The notes: generated by a model not told the origin, from the sequence alone. 64,000 nt of DNA from Oscheius dolichura (GCA_932521035.1 OW051494.1:4202001-4266000), one strand, 5' to 3'. Shown: positions 49,679 through 60,230, counted from the stretch's first letter. Translations and numbers: made by a program.

Positions 49679-52600
49679 CTAGAATGCACTGCGAGATGGC
49701 ATGGCATGGTCAGGACGAGTTTTAGCAAGACGCAGTCCTAAATGCCCAAAATTAGCAGAAACGCAGATTAGAATACTCACTTTGAATATATTCCAGAATG
49801 GTATTCCTGTCTAGGTTGGAATGAACACCTAACTGAATTAAATCATGTTCTTCTAAATTTAACAGCATGGGTAATGAAATAACCTAGATGGAAAAATTAA
49901 AATGGTTGCTAGAACAAAACCTTAGCCTTCCGGAAATTTTCAAGATATTTGTCACAGTTAAGAGAGAACAAAACATGGTCAACGTCGACTCGTCGATCAA
50001 GTTGGCGCATTCCTGCAGAAAAAGGCGAATCGCGACCATATAATGGATATTTATTAGACTCGCTCAAAGAACATGATCGTCTCCTTCCTCTGCACATCAC
50101 TATAAAAAATCAAGAAACTTTTTCTTACTTTTCATTGGAAACCTCATCGGCATTACCATTTTCAGAATTTTCGGTAAAGGAAGATCCACCAACCATTCGA
50201 GCATAGGATACTCGACTAGTATCCGAATAACTCTAAAAGATGTTTATAAAAACAAATCTCAAACTAACTGATGTGTTCGCTGAACCTGAAGACATTTCCT
50301 CATTCGCCTTTTCGATTAAATCTTTTACTGTAATCCTTTTTGGCAGATCACCATCTTCCTCTATCGTGTTATTATGAGAACCTGGATTCTTTTTATTCAA
50401 CAGCAGTATTTTCTCCTGTGACTTCCGCCATTCCTGATTTCTCTACAGAAAAATATTAGTTTAATAAAACAAGAACAAACTGGGTTTTGGTTTGGGTGGA
50501 TGAAAAAATTGATGTACCCATCAATTGAATACTCATCGATAGCGTTTCTCGACTTCGAATAAAATTTTCCCCGTCGTTGTTCATCACGCGTACCGTACCT
50601 ATCCGATTCCTAATAAGAATTTTGATATGGGAAATATTGAAACAGACGTTTGTAGTTCGAGTTCTAGGAAATTCAGTTTTTCCTCCAAAATCACGATCTT
50701 TGTTATACCGATTTCTTGGATAAGTATTTCTCTTATCTCCGACGTAACCACCACTAGGGCGACGTCCTCCACGGTAATTTTCTAAAACATGAACGGCTGA
50801 ATGGATTGGAATAAAATTAACTGTTATAAGATCCACGAGTATGAGTATATCCGCCATCATATCTATTATCAATATCACTACGAGAGGCAAACAATTCCCG
50901 GGGCACTAAAAGCAATAAACTCATAAGAAAATTCTTACTAGATCCAGCCAATTCTTGTGCGTGAAGAAAGCCAAGTACTTCTTTTTGAGCTTGAGAATAT
51001 GCATTAGTTAATACAATACCATCTCCATTAGAAGCAGAGTGTGTGCCCATTTCAGAATATATCATATCACCATCACCAGGATCAACAGATTTTTCAAGTA
51101 AAAGTACATCCCCTTTCTCGTTAGGAGATGGTTTATCTAGCATAATCTTTTTTGGGTATTCATAATTCTGAAAATATCAATAATCATAGATAAATGAACA
51201 TTACTTGTATATCCAGAGAAGAAGAGGTTACATGAAGTTGTTTTGCAATAGGAGTCATAAAACCGGGGAGCTTTTGAAAGGGAATTTCATTATCCATGTC
51301 TAGCCCTTTTTTCAAAAAATTCTTCAGTATTGCATAGATATTTCCAATATTATATTCTTGTGTGGTCATACAAACAAAATGCTAGAAAATACCTCATCCC
51401 TAACTTACAGGACAACCTACAATTACTGGTTCGTCAGGTATAATGTTAAATTGTTTCAGCGAAGGGCATATATGAATATGTACAAGTTTTTTTTCATCAA
51501 ATATCTTTGTTTGCTATAAATATAAGGTGTTAACGTTGAAAATGACCAACTAACGGGTACGTCTATTTTCTGAGCAACATCCTCTCCACACACCTCGAAA
51601 GAAAGCTGAACTGGTTGTAACGCTGTCATGATTTTTAGAGCTCGCAAAACGCCTTCTGGTGTCCGTCCCGTTATTATGAAGTTACGAAATTCTGTGTGAT
51701 GCGTTTGATTTCCGGCTGTAGGGGGTAGAAAATGTAGAAAAACATCGGCATTTCTAGCGATGGCAACCTGTTATTATACATGCAATCATAAAATCTTAGA
51801 GGCATACTAGCTGCTCAGCACGGTCCCCGCCCATGTACATATCTATCTGTGATGCTGGAACTGTTATCTCAGTAATGAGAAGAACCTTAATTACTATAAC
51901 AAAGATTAAAAGTGATTTTACCTCGCTAGCAACTGAATCATAAAAGAATGCCCGCAATTTTGCAACAGCTTTCACTATAACTTCTTCTTGTGACAATGTT
52001 CCTGACACTCTTATTGTTGGTTTCTAGCTAGAACATTAAAATTTAAAAAAATAACAAACCTCATATATTTGTTTTCGTTGAGGCGGAAAAACATCATAAT
52101 TAATATTGCGTGGTAGTCTTAATTGCTTTACTGATCCTTCAAGCCACGATCGTAATTCTTTTAGCGCACAGTCAGAGCGAGGATGATCAGCAGTAAAAGA
52201 TATTGTTAGAGTGGTCAGCGATCGCAAGCGAGAACGGGCTTTTTCTACATTCTTGAGGGCACCTTTAACTGATACCTGATTTTTATTTTGTTTTTTTTTG
52301 AAGTAATAAAGGGATCTACCTGGCATGAGGTTATCCCTTCTTCTCCGCGATCAGGAAAACGAATTAGCGTATCAGTATCTTTCATTATTTGTGTTAGACT
52401 ATCCGGAATGCTGGACACATCTTACGAATTAATTTTAGAAATAGAATACCTCCTTTTATATATAACACTGTAGTCTCCTTCGTGTATCTGCATGGTAAGG
52501 GTGACCTCAAATGGGTTAACATTTGGAATAGCGAGCTACATTAATATTGCAGGAATTACAATGTAGGCTAACCATATTTATGTTAACTTTTATAACTGAG

Positions 52601-52879
52601 GAACCATGTTCCTGTAATAGCTCCAAAAGTGCTTTCCTGTGACTTTCGTGTGATATGTGTCTGCGTCGGTTATGATCACGGAGCATCTAATTAATAAAGT
52701 TGTCATATAATTACACAAAAACAAACCTTATTAGTTTGTTGGCCTGTGTGGTAAAAGTCTTCGCCAATTTGTAGAATTTGCGATAGCCTTTCGGATGGCT
52801 GTAAGTTCTGCACTACCCGTTCTGATGATGGAAACATGTGGCTGGCCATGGGGTCCACATGGACTGCCGCGTAATGCAT
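49679..52879 (-). CDS. Bicaudal-C family KH/SAM RNA-binding protein
   Basis: Exons read from MHYAAVHVDPMASHMFPSSE, the usual BicC opening (VDPM), through a KH-type module: FEVTLTMQIHEGDYN, SLTQIMKDTDTLIRFPDRG and then SVKGALKNVEKARSRLRSL, which matches BicC closely. Further KH-like units (DVFPPQRKQIYE, ALRALKIMTALQPVQLSF-type segments) follow, then a disordered Arg/Gly/Tyr-rich region (RGGRRPSGGYVGDKRNTYPR) and a C-terminal SAM domain (DHVLFSLNCDKYLENFRKAK, LLNLEEHDLIQLGV, NTILEYIQ). BicC proteins repress or activate maternal mRNAs and recruit deadenylases; SAM domains polymerise. The presence of SAM fits the BCC-1 type better than GLD-3, but that is from memory. The GxxG loop of the best KH is missing. 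Confidence 0.9.
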
Positions 52880-53310
52880 GGCAGGAACTCTGAAAGAAGT
52901 TAAAAAGAGCATGCAAATACCCGAAGAACAATCAATTACTGCAGTATACTGCAATATAAAAGTAAAAGATAAAAGATTTCCCAGAAGGCACTGCGAGCAC
53001 CCTGCTTCGAGCCCGCGCTCTGCTAATTCAAAACGTATCGAAGGAAGTTTCTCGATTTTATGGTTCTGCTTCATACTCATCCATGTTTGTTTCTTTGGCC
53101 TTCAATTCACCTTCAGTATGATGGATATGTACTATGGTTGCTTTCATTTTTCACTCATGCATCTAGTGAGAGAACTGTTGAAAAGGAAGGCATTTAATCT
53201 CGAGTCAAACAGATTTCTGTTATCTCTAGTCTGAACAATGAGCTCGTGGATTACAAAATTTTGATACGCCCGTGTCATTCTATTCGTTTTGTGTACGGCA
53301 TCCTGTAGCT
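52880..53310. promoter_or_regulatory. Divergent region between BicC and lysine-rich gene
   Basis: About 430 bases between genes transcribed in opposite directions. A CTTCTTTCAG acceptor on the minus strand lies about 10 bases upstream of the BicC start. Composition shifts from AT-rich to GC-rich just to its right. Confidence 0.5.
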
Positions 53311-54300
53311 ATGGATAATGGCCACAAGCAAAAGCTGCAGAAAGAATTTCGAAAATATTTGAAAACTCGCCGTCATTCGCAGAAACCGGGCGCTGCTTCG
53401 ACCCCGAGGACCTCAACTCCAACGACTTCAACACCGCCGCCGGCTAACTCTCACAAAGAGAAACAGAAAAAGAGGCATACGAAACAGAAGTTGATGAGCA
53501 AAGAAAATGTTCCAAGGATGAAGAGGATAACCGACGAGGAGGCAGAGGAATTTGAGGTGGTCCAAGGCGCCCACCCCGCCCGCTGTCTTGGAAAACGAAA
53601 GAGCAAAATGAAATGGAAGAAGAACGAAGCCGACGAAGACGACGATGACGAAAAAGAAAGGAAAGACACGAGCGGCCCGGGCTCGGATGTGAAGAAGCCA
53701 GAAGACATTGTGAAGCAGATCAAGCAGGAGATGGCAGAGGTAAAGTCGGTCATGGCTCAACAGATGGAGGCGAGCCAGGCCGAGCGGGACGAGATGGAGA
53801 AGCTGCTGAAGCAGATCAGGGGTCCCAAGTGGAACAAGGACAAGAAGCCCAAGACGAAGAAAGGCTCCCAGATGACCAAGGAAGAGATGAACCAGGTGAC
53901 TAAGGACGTCGCTGCTCGGACCCTCGAGGTGTTGAAGAGGAACCAGCTGCTGGAGAAGGCACTGACCACGAAGGAGAACAACGAGCTGGCCAAGTACTTC
54001 ACTGGAGGCTCGAGCCACATCAGCGAGGAGGTGCTCAAGGTGCTGGACAAGTCGATGACGCATGCCATCGAGAAGGTCGTCAACCGGCCGGAGGAGCTGG
54101 ACGACGTGATCGACCTACAGATGAGACAGCTGCTCATGAATCAGGAGGTGGCCAAGAACATCCTCCTCGAGGTGATGCTCCTCCAGCCGAAGTTCATCCC
54201 AATCTGCTGGGGCGGCCGGGGCAGCATCAACGTCCCCGTCCAGGAGGAGAAGCCAAAGGCCGTCTCCGGCACACCGAGCTTCTCCCTTGCCCGTAAATAA
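53311..54300 (+). CDS. Lysine-rich uncharacterised protein, one exon
   Basis: A single open frame of 329 codons from MDNGHKQKLQKEFRKYLKTR. It has a basic N-terminus with Ser/Thr/Pro repeats (PRTSTPTTSTPPPANS), an acidic middle (NEADEDDDDEKERKD), a helical segment (EDIVKQIKQEMAEVKSVMAQ), another basic linker and a helical C-terminus (ELAKYFTGGSSHISEEVLKV, QMRQLLMNQEVAKNILLEVM). The lack of introns is unusual here. An in-frame ATG at 53272 would add 13 residues. I recognise no family; the highly charged make-up suggests a nuclear or nucleolar protein, as inference only. Confidence 0.65.
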   Translation: MDNGHKQKLQKEFRKYLKTRRHSQKPGAASTPRTSTPTTSTPPPANSHKEKQKKRHTKQKLMSKENVPRMKRITDEEAEEFEVVQGAHPARCLGKRKSKMKWKKNEADEDDDDEKERKDTSGPGSDVKKPEDIVKQIKQEMAEVKSVMAQQMEASQAERDEMEKLLKQIRGPKWNKDKKPKTKKGSQMTKEEMNQVTKDVAARTLEVLKRNQLLEKALTTKENNELAKYFTGGSSHISEEVLKVLDKSMTHAIEKVVNRPEELDDVIDLQMRQLLMNQEVAKNILLEVMLLQPKFIPICWGGRGSINVPVQEEKPKAVSGTPSFSLARK

Positions 54301-54522
54301 ACGCGAAAATAAACGGAACATAACAATAAATCTGACAAAATTCTGTTGTATTCTGGAGTCTGTTTTCTTCGTTCTCCTTCCTCTTCCTGTTAATTTTGAG
54401 CCACAACTAAACATGTTCTCTAATAAGTTTAACAGAACCTCCTAACAAACAAAACGGGCCAAATCTCCCAAGAGATTAATTCTTTCCTTTATTCGTATTT
54501 CTGGCTGCTTCTGGGACTGACG

Positions 54523-55226
54523 ATGCTCCACCAGTCCCACGTGTCCGAGCTCATTTCGGCCTATGAGACGCGCCGGCCGGACCAGTTGGAGGAGGAGGTC
54601 AAGAGACACCTGCAGGAGATCGCCCTCGAGGAGGCCATCCCCCCGGCCGAGAAGGAGAAACAGCCCCAGACAGTCCCGCAGACTATTTCCGGAAAGCCCA
54701 TCAAGCCTCCTCTCGGCGGTTTCCACCAGGCACATGTGGGTCTCCGTCGCTTTTGGAAAAGACACCTTCCGTTTAGGCTGACCTCGTGGCTCTTCTACAG
54801 CACCCGTCGGTCTCGCCGTCCCTCCTGGCCTTGGAGGAGGCCACCGGGCTGGCTCGAGTCCACTTCGCCTACGGTCTGTTGACGGTCCTCTCCGCCTACC
54901 TCGTGCTCGGCCACGGAGCCTGGATAGTGAGCTATCTGGTCGGCTTCGCCTACCCGGCCTACGCCAGCTACAAGGCCATCCGCACGAAGAGCAAGGACGA
55001 CGACACCCAGTGGCTCATCTACTGGTGCGCCTACACGGCCGTCCACCTGATTGACTCCGTGGTGGCTAGATGGGCGAGTGTCTTCCCCGGCTACTGGGTC
55101 CTGAAGACGGGCTTCCTCGTCTACCTCTGGCTGCCCCAGTTCCAGGGGGCACTCCTCGTCTACTCGCTCCTCGTCGACCCCGCCGTGACCCTCTTCGACG
55201 AGGCCGTCAAGAAATACTGCAACTGA
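54523..55226 (+). CDS. REEP5/Yop1-like ER-shaping membrane protein
   Basis: Two exons. After an N-terminal cytosolic stretch (LISAYETRRPDQLEEEVKRH) a short intron (GTGGGTCTCC...GTTTAG) leads to ADLVALLQHPSVSPSLLALE. The TB2/DP1/HVA22 domain follows: YGLLTVLSAYLVLGHGAWIV, the signature GFAYPAYASYKAI, DDTQWLIYWCAYTAVHLID and FPGYWVLKTGFLVYLWLPQF, YSLLVDPAVTLFDEAVKKY. These hairpin-forming segments bend the ER membrane into tubules. The N-terminal extension of about 80 residues is longer than usual for REEP5. Convergent with the membrane-protein gene that follows, 66 bases away. Confidence 0.92.
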
Positions 55227-55292
55227 CTAAATAAACATAACTCACTCTCTTATTCTTCTTTTTAATTTAATTTTACACAATTATCACGACTC

Positions 55293-56405
55293 TTACAGTA
55301 AATTATTTGAAGAGAAATCTAGTGATCCGAGCCGTGTGCCCGAGGAAGACTGCAAGGGAGGAGCGCCTCCAGTTCTCTGAGATCGCGCACCTGGATACTT
55401 TCTCTATTAGAAGTCAGAAAGACAGCCTACCTGGACAATTCGTCCCTCAAAGAGTCGTCTTTGCTGTGTCGTAGTCTGCGACGGCATCTCCCCCAGTCGG
55501 ATGGCCGTCGACCGGTCGGGGCAGTCTTTGAGGGAGAGACAGCGCATCCTCTGCAACTGGATGAAACAGTCCTCGGCATGGACCTCGTAGACGATGACGG
55601 CCATCTTCTTATGGTGAGAGGTGACAAAATGGATGACCAGGAAGAAGAGAAGCGGCAGATTGATGTTGGGGAAGAGGAGAGGAAAGCCGAAAACATTGTA
55701 GTGGACACAGAAGAGACCGAAGGAGACATCCAGTATGCTCAGCTGAAGGCCGATGTTGGACTGTTACGGTTGGACTTACGACTAGGAGAGAAAAATGGAG
55801 GTAGAGGAGGATGAAGGTGAGGATCATGAGGCGATTGGCCTGGTACATACGCCTCTTGAGACCGTAGCTGAACAGCCGGCCAGTGAGGAAGAAGTCTTTA
55901 CAAAAAGGGAAGAAAGCCACGCCGGAGGAGACGACCAACGCCGACAACAACAGCGGGGACGAGCCGACTCCCAGTGAGAGGTAGAGGATCCGGATGAGGT
56001 ACGGTATGCCCAGAGGAGCACCCAGATGGGTTCCTGGAACTATCTTCCGGGTCAGGCACTCCTTGTCTCTAAACGGGATGTCATCCCTTCGATTAGGGTA
56101 GTTACCCTCGGGAGAGGACATACTGTTCCCATTTGTGGGAGAATATCCGAACCACACAGAAGACGATGAAGAGGAAGGTCGTCTGCCGCTGGGAGATGCA
56201 GTCCGGACTGACCCGTGTCACGCTGAATAAAACTCCTGGCGGCCGAGAGGGGGACTCACTTCTGGGCGGGCTCAATACAGCTGTTGGTTATCTGCCCACT
56301 GAAACGGAGGTTGACGAGTCCCGTAGCGACAACCAAGAAGAGGGTTCCCACAACGATGGCGATACTCCGTACGGTCAAGTAGACGAGGTCGACACACTGG
56401 GCCAT
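55293..56405 (-). CDS. Multi-pass membrane protein, family unknown
   Basis: Third gene of a probable three-gene operon. The start MAQCVDLVYLTVRSIAIVVG runs into a first membrane segment (TLFLVVATGLVNL). After an intron come a polar region (GNYPNRRDDIPFRDKECLTR), then hydrophobic stretches GIPYLIRILYLSLGVGSS, PLLLSALVVSSGVAFFPF, LMILTFILLYLHFSLLV and, after a 37-nt intron, LSILDVSFGLFCVHYNVFGF and LPLLFFLVIHFV. A cytosolic C-terminal part (MRCLSLKDCPDRSTAIRLGE) follows. Five to six membrane passes are likely. An in-frame ATG at 56570 overlaps the stop of the upstream gene as ATGA, but the ATG at 56405 leaves room for processing. I recognise no family. Confidence 0.65.
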
Positions 56406-56543
56406 GGCCGCAATAGGGTCGGGCGTTGATTTGTCCGAATTCAATCGGACGGGGCCATTATTGTTCTCGGCGAGGGGCTCAAAAGGGGACAAGGAATCGG
56501 ATTTTGACGGGGAGAGGGGGTAAATAGAGAGGCCTTTTGATTG

Positions 56544-56549
56544 TTTATT
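56544..56549 (-). terminator. Polyadenylation signal between operon genes 2 and 3
   Basis: AATAAA on the minus strand, about 20 bases after the stop of the preceding gene and before the start of the next, as in nematode operons. Confidence 0.6.
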
Positions 56550-56566
56550 AGATGAGATGATTCGGT

Positions 56567-57781
56567 TCATAATCCATCGATGAGAGTCTGTCCCTCGCCG
56601 TCGGACCCCATCGCGTCCTCCTGCTGCTGGGTCGGGGCCGGACTCAGCCGCGGAATCTTACACGGCCTCTCGAACTCGTCCATTTCTTGTCTCCTCTGAA
56701 AAAGGCGAGAGATAAGACGGAAGAGACTAGTACCTCTCGAATTATCGACTTCGAAATATCCCGCCGGTTGTAGCCCATCTCCAGGAGGTTAAACGCGGAG
56801 GAGATCAGCTTCAAGTGTTCCGGCACACTCGTGGATATAAAATTGGAAAATTGGTTCAAAACCTGCAATTCTGGTGTTTGTTATCCACTGATAGGAGGGT
56901 GAGTAACCTGGTTTAGACTGGGACTCTGCGGTTTCATAAGTTCTTTATACTGGTCGAACATCTCGGTTATCTGGAACTCGTCCTCCCTCCGGCCCGGTCC
57001 CGGCCCACCTGTTTTATCTCGTCGAAACTGAATCCCAACTGCATGAGGTCGAGTACCCGGTCGGCCGGCAGCTTCGTCTCCTCCTCGGCCGGACTCGTCG
57101 GCGTCGGGAATTCTATCGAGCGGAGTATCTGAACCGGGGGGCAGTTATCTCAAGAATTCCAGCTGTTTACATCAGCAGCGCCCCGTACGACATCGGTTAT
57201 CATCCCATGACTGTGCCAGCCGGCCCCGACTCCAAAGGGGAACTTCTTACTTTCTCACCTCGTTACTGCCGGGCAACAGCAGCATGCTCTGCAGGGTGGG
57301 CGATGTCATCAGGTAGTTCTGGGAGTCGATCGTCGGCGTCTCGGTGCCCACGGAGCCGTTCCTGTTCCCGCTCGGCTCGAACTTCTCCTTGTTCTGTTTC
57401 AGCCGGTTCTTGAGACTCGCCCGCTGGATGTCCGCCGCCCGGCATATCCGGTCGAAGAAGGTCTCCTTCTGTGGGCCGAGGATCTTCCCCAGACTGAAAT
57501 TTCCCGGTGTGCCGATGTCTCTCCCCGTGTCCCCACTTGTGTATCTTCTTCAGCTGGTCGAATGTGATGGCCGTCTTCGCATTTACACTTGACTCTTTCT
57601 GCTGCCGGATATCCCGCTCCAATGTTTGAATCTCTCGCTCTATCTCCTGCTGAATCGGGGGGCATTCCCTGCCGGGATGGAATTAACCAACCGCGAAGAA
57701 GAGGTGCTGTGCCGTGAGGGCCAGGTCCTCTACCTGGGATTCTGTCTTGATGTCCTGGCTGGGCTGGGACTCCTCGGACAT
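56567..57781 (-). CDS. Uncharacterised helical protein (operon gene 2)
   Basis: MSEESQPSQDIKTESQ joins over an intron to QEIEREIQTLERDIRQQKES, then AKTAITFDQLKKIHN, LGKILGPQKETFFDRICRAA and IQRASLKNRLKQNKEKFEPS. Later exons read PADRVLDLMQLGFSFDEIKQ, ITEMFDQYKELMKPQSPSLN, SVPEHLKLISSAFNLLEMGY and a polar tail with FERPCKIPRLSPAP. LMQLGFSFDEI and LLEMGYNRRDI look like two copies of a small helical motif, somewhat like UBA domains. The start lies directly after CTGCTCTTCAG, a strong trans-splice acceptor. No orthologue recognised; a nuclear role is a guess from the KIPRL-type basic patch. Confidence 0.6.
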
Positions 57782-57793
57782 CTGAAGAGCAGA
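57782..57793 (-). other. Trans-splice acceptor at start of operon gene 2
   Basis: On the minus strand TCTGCTCTTCAG touches the ATG at 57781. The GST stop codon lies only about 180 bases upstream, so this is the expected place for SL2-type trans-splicing within an operon. Confidence 0.65.
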
Positions 57794-57964
57794 GGATTAG
57801 AAAGGCTGGGAGCGGGATCGATGGGAGAGGTGTACCATGGAGGAGCATTGATAATGCGCTCCCTCTAAGTGTAGCCGATAAGGATCCAGGTTGTTATCTA
57901 TATAGAGAGAGTCGCCCGCTGCACCATAATCATACAAGGCTGTCACAAGCACAAATCTCTTTAT

Positions 57965-59011
57965 TCACTGTCTCCGGAGGCTGTTCGCCTCGAGATCGTA
58001 GTCCGGCCGGCCGGCGAACACCGTTTCGAAGTGCTGGATATGGTCCTCCAGGGGCTGCCGGATACGGACCACCTGAAGATGGGGCTGTATAATAGAGAGG
58101 AGGACGGCCTACCTCCGGGAGATCGGACATCCGTTTGAACCAGGCCGAGAATTCCGGGGTGGGCGAGGGCAGAACCATCTTCTCCTGCCACTAAAGACCT
58201 GCATCAGCCGTGTTCCAAAAAGTAGGCTCACCATATTTTCGAGGATCCAAAACCTCTCCAGAACAGGGTAAAGCATGTAGTCCGTGAAGCCGGCCTTCTC
58301 TCCCGAGAGATACGCATACTTCTCCAAAATTGGCTGGAGAACGAGCCGGGCTTCTTTAGGCTTCCTGAAGCCGTCTCTCCTCTCTATCCCATCCTGTCTC
58401 ACCCGGCCACCTCCTTCCACATCTCCTCCGTCTGGTTCTTCCCTGTCCCGTGTTTCTTCATCGCCCCCAAGTAGGGCACAATCTTCTTGCTCAGCTCGTT
58501 TGCTCTTTTCAGTTCCTCGTTTCTCTTATCTTCATCGTCCGGCAGAACCGCGTCCTCCGGCTTGATAACGTCTAACAGCTCGGCTATTTTCATCGAGTCT
58601 CGTCCAATAATCTGAATCCCCTCCTAGTTGACCAGAGAGAGGGACTTACAGTATCTCCCAGCTGGAGGGTCGGCACCGTCCCCTTCTGGTGTTTCTTCGT
58701 GTACCACTCCGGTTTATCGGCCAAATTGATGTTCACCACATCAACCCTAAGATTTAATTGTCCTCCCTGAGATAGCCGACTCACTCGAAGTTCTTCCTGG
58801 ATAAATACAGTTGGACTCGCTCCGTGAATGGGCAGTATTTCATCCCATAGATTCGGAATTTCTTTGTCATAGCTGGCTCTGAATCACCTAAAAGAGTTCT
58901 TGGATTATGGAGAGGAGGGGCCGGACCATTTCTCAATGCTTTCGAACTCAGCCCGGGGAGAAATTCGGCGACGGCACCCATGGCGGCAATCAGCAAGCAG
59001 AATAGTTGCAT
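57965..59011 (-). CDS. gsto: Omega-class glutathione S-transferase
   Basis: The start MQLFCLLIAAMGAVAEFLPG looks like a signal or anchor sequence. A 39-nt intron ending CTTTTAG joins it to GDSEPAMTKKFRIYGMKYCP, whose CPFTERVQLYL carries the omega-class catalytic cysteine. VNINLADKPEWYTKKHQKGT and VPTLQLGDT complete the thioredoxin-fold N-domain, and helical segments (IAELLDVIKPEDAVLPDDED, GFTDYMLYPVLERFWILENM) the C-domain. It ends EANSLRRQ. Omega GSTs use glutathione for thioltransfer and dehydroascorbate reduction. AATAAA overlaps the stop codon, so the 3' untranslated region is minimal. First gene of the probable operon. An in-frame ATG at 58870 would give a cytosolic form. Confidence 0.9.
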
Positions 59012-59349
59012 CCAAGGGGGAGACAAACGGGTGCCTGAGTTGTGTTTGTGTCGGGCAAAATATTTACGAAGCAACACGCGAATCAATGAGAAGGATGTTG
59101 TTTATGAGGAGAGGAGCTCGCCCTGGCAACCGGGGGTCGGCCTGACCCCTGTGGCCGCCCGCTTTCGATTCAGTTTTCTGGCGATCACTGGGTCGATCAC
59201 CCGTCGTTCAAAACAGTCCCCCGTCCCCTCGGGGAATATCTCTCCGCCGTCAGAACACACAAGGTTTTCGGCCCCACGCAAAGCCGTCCTCTTTACGAGT
59301 TCTCCATTTATTACACGTCGCTTTATCCATTCCACTTTCCCCCAAAACT
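59012..59349. promoter_or_regulatory. Shared upstream region of two glutathione-linked genes
   Basis: A 338-base gap between the divergent GST-omega (minus) and SELENOS-glutaredoxin (plus) genes. An open frame crosses it but has no family signal. Both promoters must lie here. I see no clear TATA element. Confidence 0.55.
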
Positions 59350-60203
59350 ATGATCTCAAATGGTTTGTCTCTTCAATTTCTAAAACCTTTCCCGTTACAG
59401 TCTGGAGTTTCCTGGAGAGTTACGGCTGGTTTGTGACCATCGGAGCCGTCGTCTCCTACTTCTTCTACAGCTCCTTCGTGGCTCCCAAGATCAACGAGAT
59501 CCACCAGGCCAAGGAGCTCATCAAACGGAAGAAATTTGGTGAGAATTGAATATTTTAATTTGTTTATTCCCATTTTCAGACGAGGATGTCCACCAGAGGG
59601 AAGCGGACAAGATCGCCGCCGCCCGGGCCAAGCAGCAAGAAGCCCACGATGCAGTGGCCGCCGCTTTGAAGGTGAGAGAAGAGGAGGCAAAACAGCAGAG
59701 ACTCGAAGAACTGAGAAAGGTTTGTGATCTTCCCACTTCTCCCTATGGTTGGATTCAGGCCACTGAAAAGGAATCCGTGCTGAAGTATGCCATCAACACG
59801 CCCTCTCGAGCACCGACCAAGAAGGAGTCCCCCGGGGAGATCATCGACCGTTTCGTCGCCTCCAGACCCGTGGTCATGTTCAGTAAGACGAGCTGTCCCT
59901 TCTGCCGGAAGGCCAAGTCCGTGTTGGCCACCTTCCGGCTGTCCTCCGAAGACTACGTCTACGTCGAGTTGGACGAGAGGGACGACCTGCCCGGGGAGCA
60001 GATCCAACAGGAATTCATCAAGAGATACGGGACTCGCTCTGTTCCCAAGGTTCGGATTTTCCCTATATTCAAGGAAATGTTCTGTTTAGGTCTTCATAGC
60101 GGGAGAGCTCATCGGAGGAGGAGACGACACGGTGGCCCTTTTCCAGCAGGGAGTCCTCGAGGACATCGTCAAGGCGGCCATCGACGCCTTCCCCAAGAAG
60201 TAG
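59350..60203 (+). CDS. SELENOS-like membrane segment fused to glutaredoxin
   Basis: Five exons (59350-59362, 59401-59538, 59580-59719, 59759-60049, 60090-60203) give 231 residues. Residues 1-30 (FLESYGWFVTIGAVVSYFFY) form one membrane anchor like that of selenoprotein S/VIMP. Residues 50-98 are a charged coiled coil with READKIAAARAKQQEAHDAV, close to the p97/VCP-binding region of SELENOS. Residues 122-231 are a glutaredoxin domain: VVMFSKTSCPFCRKAKSVL with active site CPFC (143-146), the cis-Pro loop SVPKVFIAGELIGGGDDT, and EDIVKAAI. It should sit in the ER membrane facing the cytosol and reduce glutathione-mixed disulfides. The join between halves is a 39-nt phase-0 intron (59720-59758) with no stop or start between. 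It could still be two transcripts, but nothing in the sequence shows that. Confidence 0.88.
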
Positions 60204-60230
60204 CTCCGGGTATAGTATTTATTTTGATAA

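Noticed and set aside
52940-53080. Extended N-terminus of the Bicaudal-C gene in an open frame (IRFELAERGLEAGCSQ)
   Set aside because: A CTTCTTTCAG acceptor separates it from the family start, and the segment has no family match, so it is more likely outron or promoter DNA. A tRNA-like B-box in it is not matched by an A-box.
53428-54137. Leucine- and serine-rich minus-strand frames (211 and 126 codons)
   Set aside because: They are the antisense of a lysine/glutamate-rich coding region, which always produces Leu/Ser-rich shadows.
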